Positions 63,059 to 64,000 of a stretch of 64,000 bases of DNA are shown here, piece after piece. A model generated the notes under the pieces. The model ran no database searches, was not told the origin of the DNA, and saw only the letters and a list, made by a program, of their open reading frames with translations. The stretch's first letter is position 1. Each line of letters opens with the position of its first letter. The stretch comes from Megalonaias nervosa. Its lineage: Eukaryota > Mollusca > Bivalvia > Unionida > Unionidae. A program made the position numbers and the translations under genes. Location: positions 1 to 64,000 of the forward strand of contig JAECUM010009759.1 in NCBI GenBank assembly GCA_016617855.1, in the 5' to 3' direction.

Positions 63059-63153
63059 CTTGGAGGAGAGGAGGGAGTACAGCCATTGTATGGTGGCATT
63101 GTGGTTGATCACTCCATTCATACCATCCACATAAAGCATCACCTGACCCAGGG
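63059..63153 (-). CDS. FHOD: FHOD exon, FH3/DID armadillo segment ([12 protein letters not shown]...)
   Basis: The 95-nt exon opens with the last two bases of a split Ala codon after acceptor ttactgcag and ends in phase 0 at AAG|GTAAGA. It encodes [14 protein letters not shown], then [17 protein letters not shown]. This closely matches the armadillo-repeat stretch of vertebrate FHOD1 with its hallmark TIQWLY. The segment is part of the N-terminal inhibitory domain. It is the most upstream exon found; the preceding FH3 and GTPase-binding-like exons should lie above 64000. The bases encoding NATIQWL resemble the unit of the minisatellite located about 0.4 kb downstream in the following intron. 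Confidence 0.95.
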
Positions 63154-63349
63154 CTGCAGTAAACAATGTTACATGAGTTGGAAAAGTTGTGAGAAAATGG
63201 CATAATAAACAACATTAAGCAAGGTGTTTTGACTCATAAACATGAATTCCCTTGCCAACAGTTAACATCTTTAGAATAGCTGACTGGTACAGAATATTGG
63301 TGTCAAGACATTTGGAGTTAGGAATCTTGCAAAAAAAATATACACCCTG

Positions 63350-63432
63350 ACAGCTGACTCTGTCTAGTCTAGACAGGATTCAAACCCTTTACTGGCTGTG
63401 AGTCTAAACTAATGACTAAGCCACAAGTGAAG
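63350..63432 (-). mobile_element. Possible tRNA-like SINE head fragment
   Basis: The minus strand reads TGGCTTAGTCATTAGTTTAG, then AGGGTTTGAATCCTG, spaced like tRNA boxes A and B. It is short and diverged. Confidence 0.4.
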
Positions 63433-63479
63433 GATGGAAATATTAATGCAATATATTGCTCACTATGATGAATCAAAAA

Positions 63480-63620
63480 AGATTTTGTCTAGTTACATGT
63501 CAATTTTCAGGGGTGTAGTGATGAAATTGGTCTAGTTATATGTCAATTTTCAGGGGTGTAGTGATGAAATTGGTCTAGTTACATGTCAATTTTCAGGGGT
63601 GTAGTGATGAAATTGGTCAA
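63480..63620. repeat. ~43-bp tandem repeat (3 units)
   Basis: gtctagttacatgtcaattt plus tcaggggtgtagtgatgaaa repeats. Confidence 0.93.
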
Positions 63621-64000
63621 AGATGTTGAGGGTGTATTCATGGTGTAATTAATAATTAGCTTTAAAAAATCCACCCAAATCTGAAACTCAGCTCACAATG
63701 ACCTACTCTCGCATGGTTGAGTTACTAATACTATCTTAAAATGCATCTATATACTAATTTTCATTAGTGTAGGTTGTATAGAGTCCAAAATATTAAATGA
63801 CTAAAACCAATGACTAAAATACACAAGTCATACAAGGATGAAAATTATTTGTAGATCACAATGTCCTGGCACTGTAAGACTTGGTTACTCACACTGACAT
63901 ATATTCACATACCAGTCTTCATGTGTTCTGATGAAATACAGCCTAATATATTCAAGGTATAAGAAATACGAATGGATGGAAATACAAAAGCCACTCAAGC

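Larger units (their letters stand above)
5463..63153 (-). other. FHOD: Partial FHOD-family formin gene (11 exons, both ends outside window)
   Basis: Exons in transcript order are 63153-63059, 50969-50858, 47394-47300, 39867-39724, 38849-38788, 37870-37712, 28378-28224, 25269-25228, 24991-24947, 12440-12204 and 6493-5463. Every border is AG/GT and every junction keeps the frame; together they total 2,177 nt, about 725 codons. The order FH3/DID armadillo region, acidic linker, polyproline FH1, FH2 start matches animal FHOD1/FHOD3. FHOD formins nucleate, bundle and elongate actin filaments in stress fibres and sarcomeres and are released from autoinhibition when the N-terminal DID lets go of the C-terminal DAD. 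The GTPase-binding-like N-terminus, most of FH2 and the DAD are not in the window. No promoter or polyadenylation site of the gene is visible. Confidence 0.95.
63154..64000 (-). other. Incomplete upstream FHOD intron
   Basis: Only a tRNA-like fragment and the 43-bp repeat are visible. No further FH3 exon was found before the window ends. Confidence 0.65.

Overview
The window lies inside one large, intron-rich animal gene on the minus strand: a formin of the FHOD (formin homology 2 domain-containing) family. Eleven coding exons are placed (nine confident, two small probable ones). All have GT-AG borders, and all phases agree from about 63.15 kb down to 5.46 kb. Joined, they encode about 725 residues: most of the armadillo-like FH3/DID region, the charged linker, the proline-rich FH1 and the first residues of FH2. 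The 5' exons lie above 64000. The rest of FH2 and the C-terminal autoregulatory tail should lie below position 1. No second protein-coding host gene was found on either strand.

The host is a metazoan, most likely a mollusc and probably a bivalve. The reasons are long AT-rich introns, tRNA-derived SINEs of a type I associate with bivalves, nuclear-receptor-like dispersed repeats, and very many minisatellites. This is an inference from repeat style, not a species identification.

Layout from 5' to 3' of the gene (high to low coordinates): FH3 exons at 63.1, 50.9, 47.3 and 39.8 kb; linker exons at 38.8, 37.8, 28.3, 25.2, 25.0 and 12.3 kb; and a 1,031-nt exon at 5.5-6.5 kb carrying linker end, FH1 and FH2 start. 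Introns range from 236 nt to about 12.5 kb and hold nearly everything else.

The introns contain about 30 tandem arrays (units 18 to about 73 bp, up to 2.1 kb long). They also contain three solo LTRs of one family, each with a perfect 4-bp target duplication, and three tRNA-derived SINE families, several copies with 12-14 bp target duplications. Other elements are a 2.0-kb Tc1/pogo-like inverted-repeat element, a hAT transposase scrap, decayed non-LTR and DIRS-like reverse transcriptase remnants, and a LINE tail ending in (ATT)n. Insertions nested inside minisatellites give a relative chronology. The most unusual observation is a minisatellite in the intron just downstream of the 63.1-kb exon whose unit shares a 24/26-nt segment with that exon.
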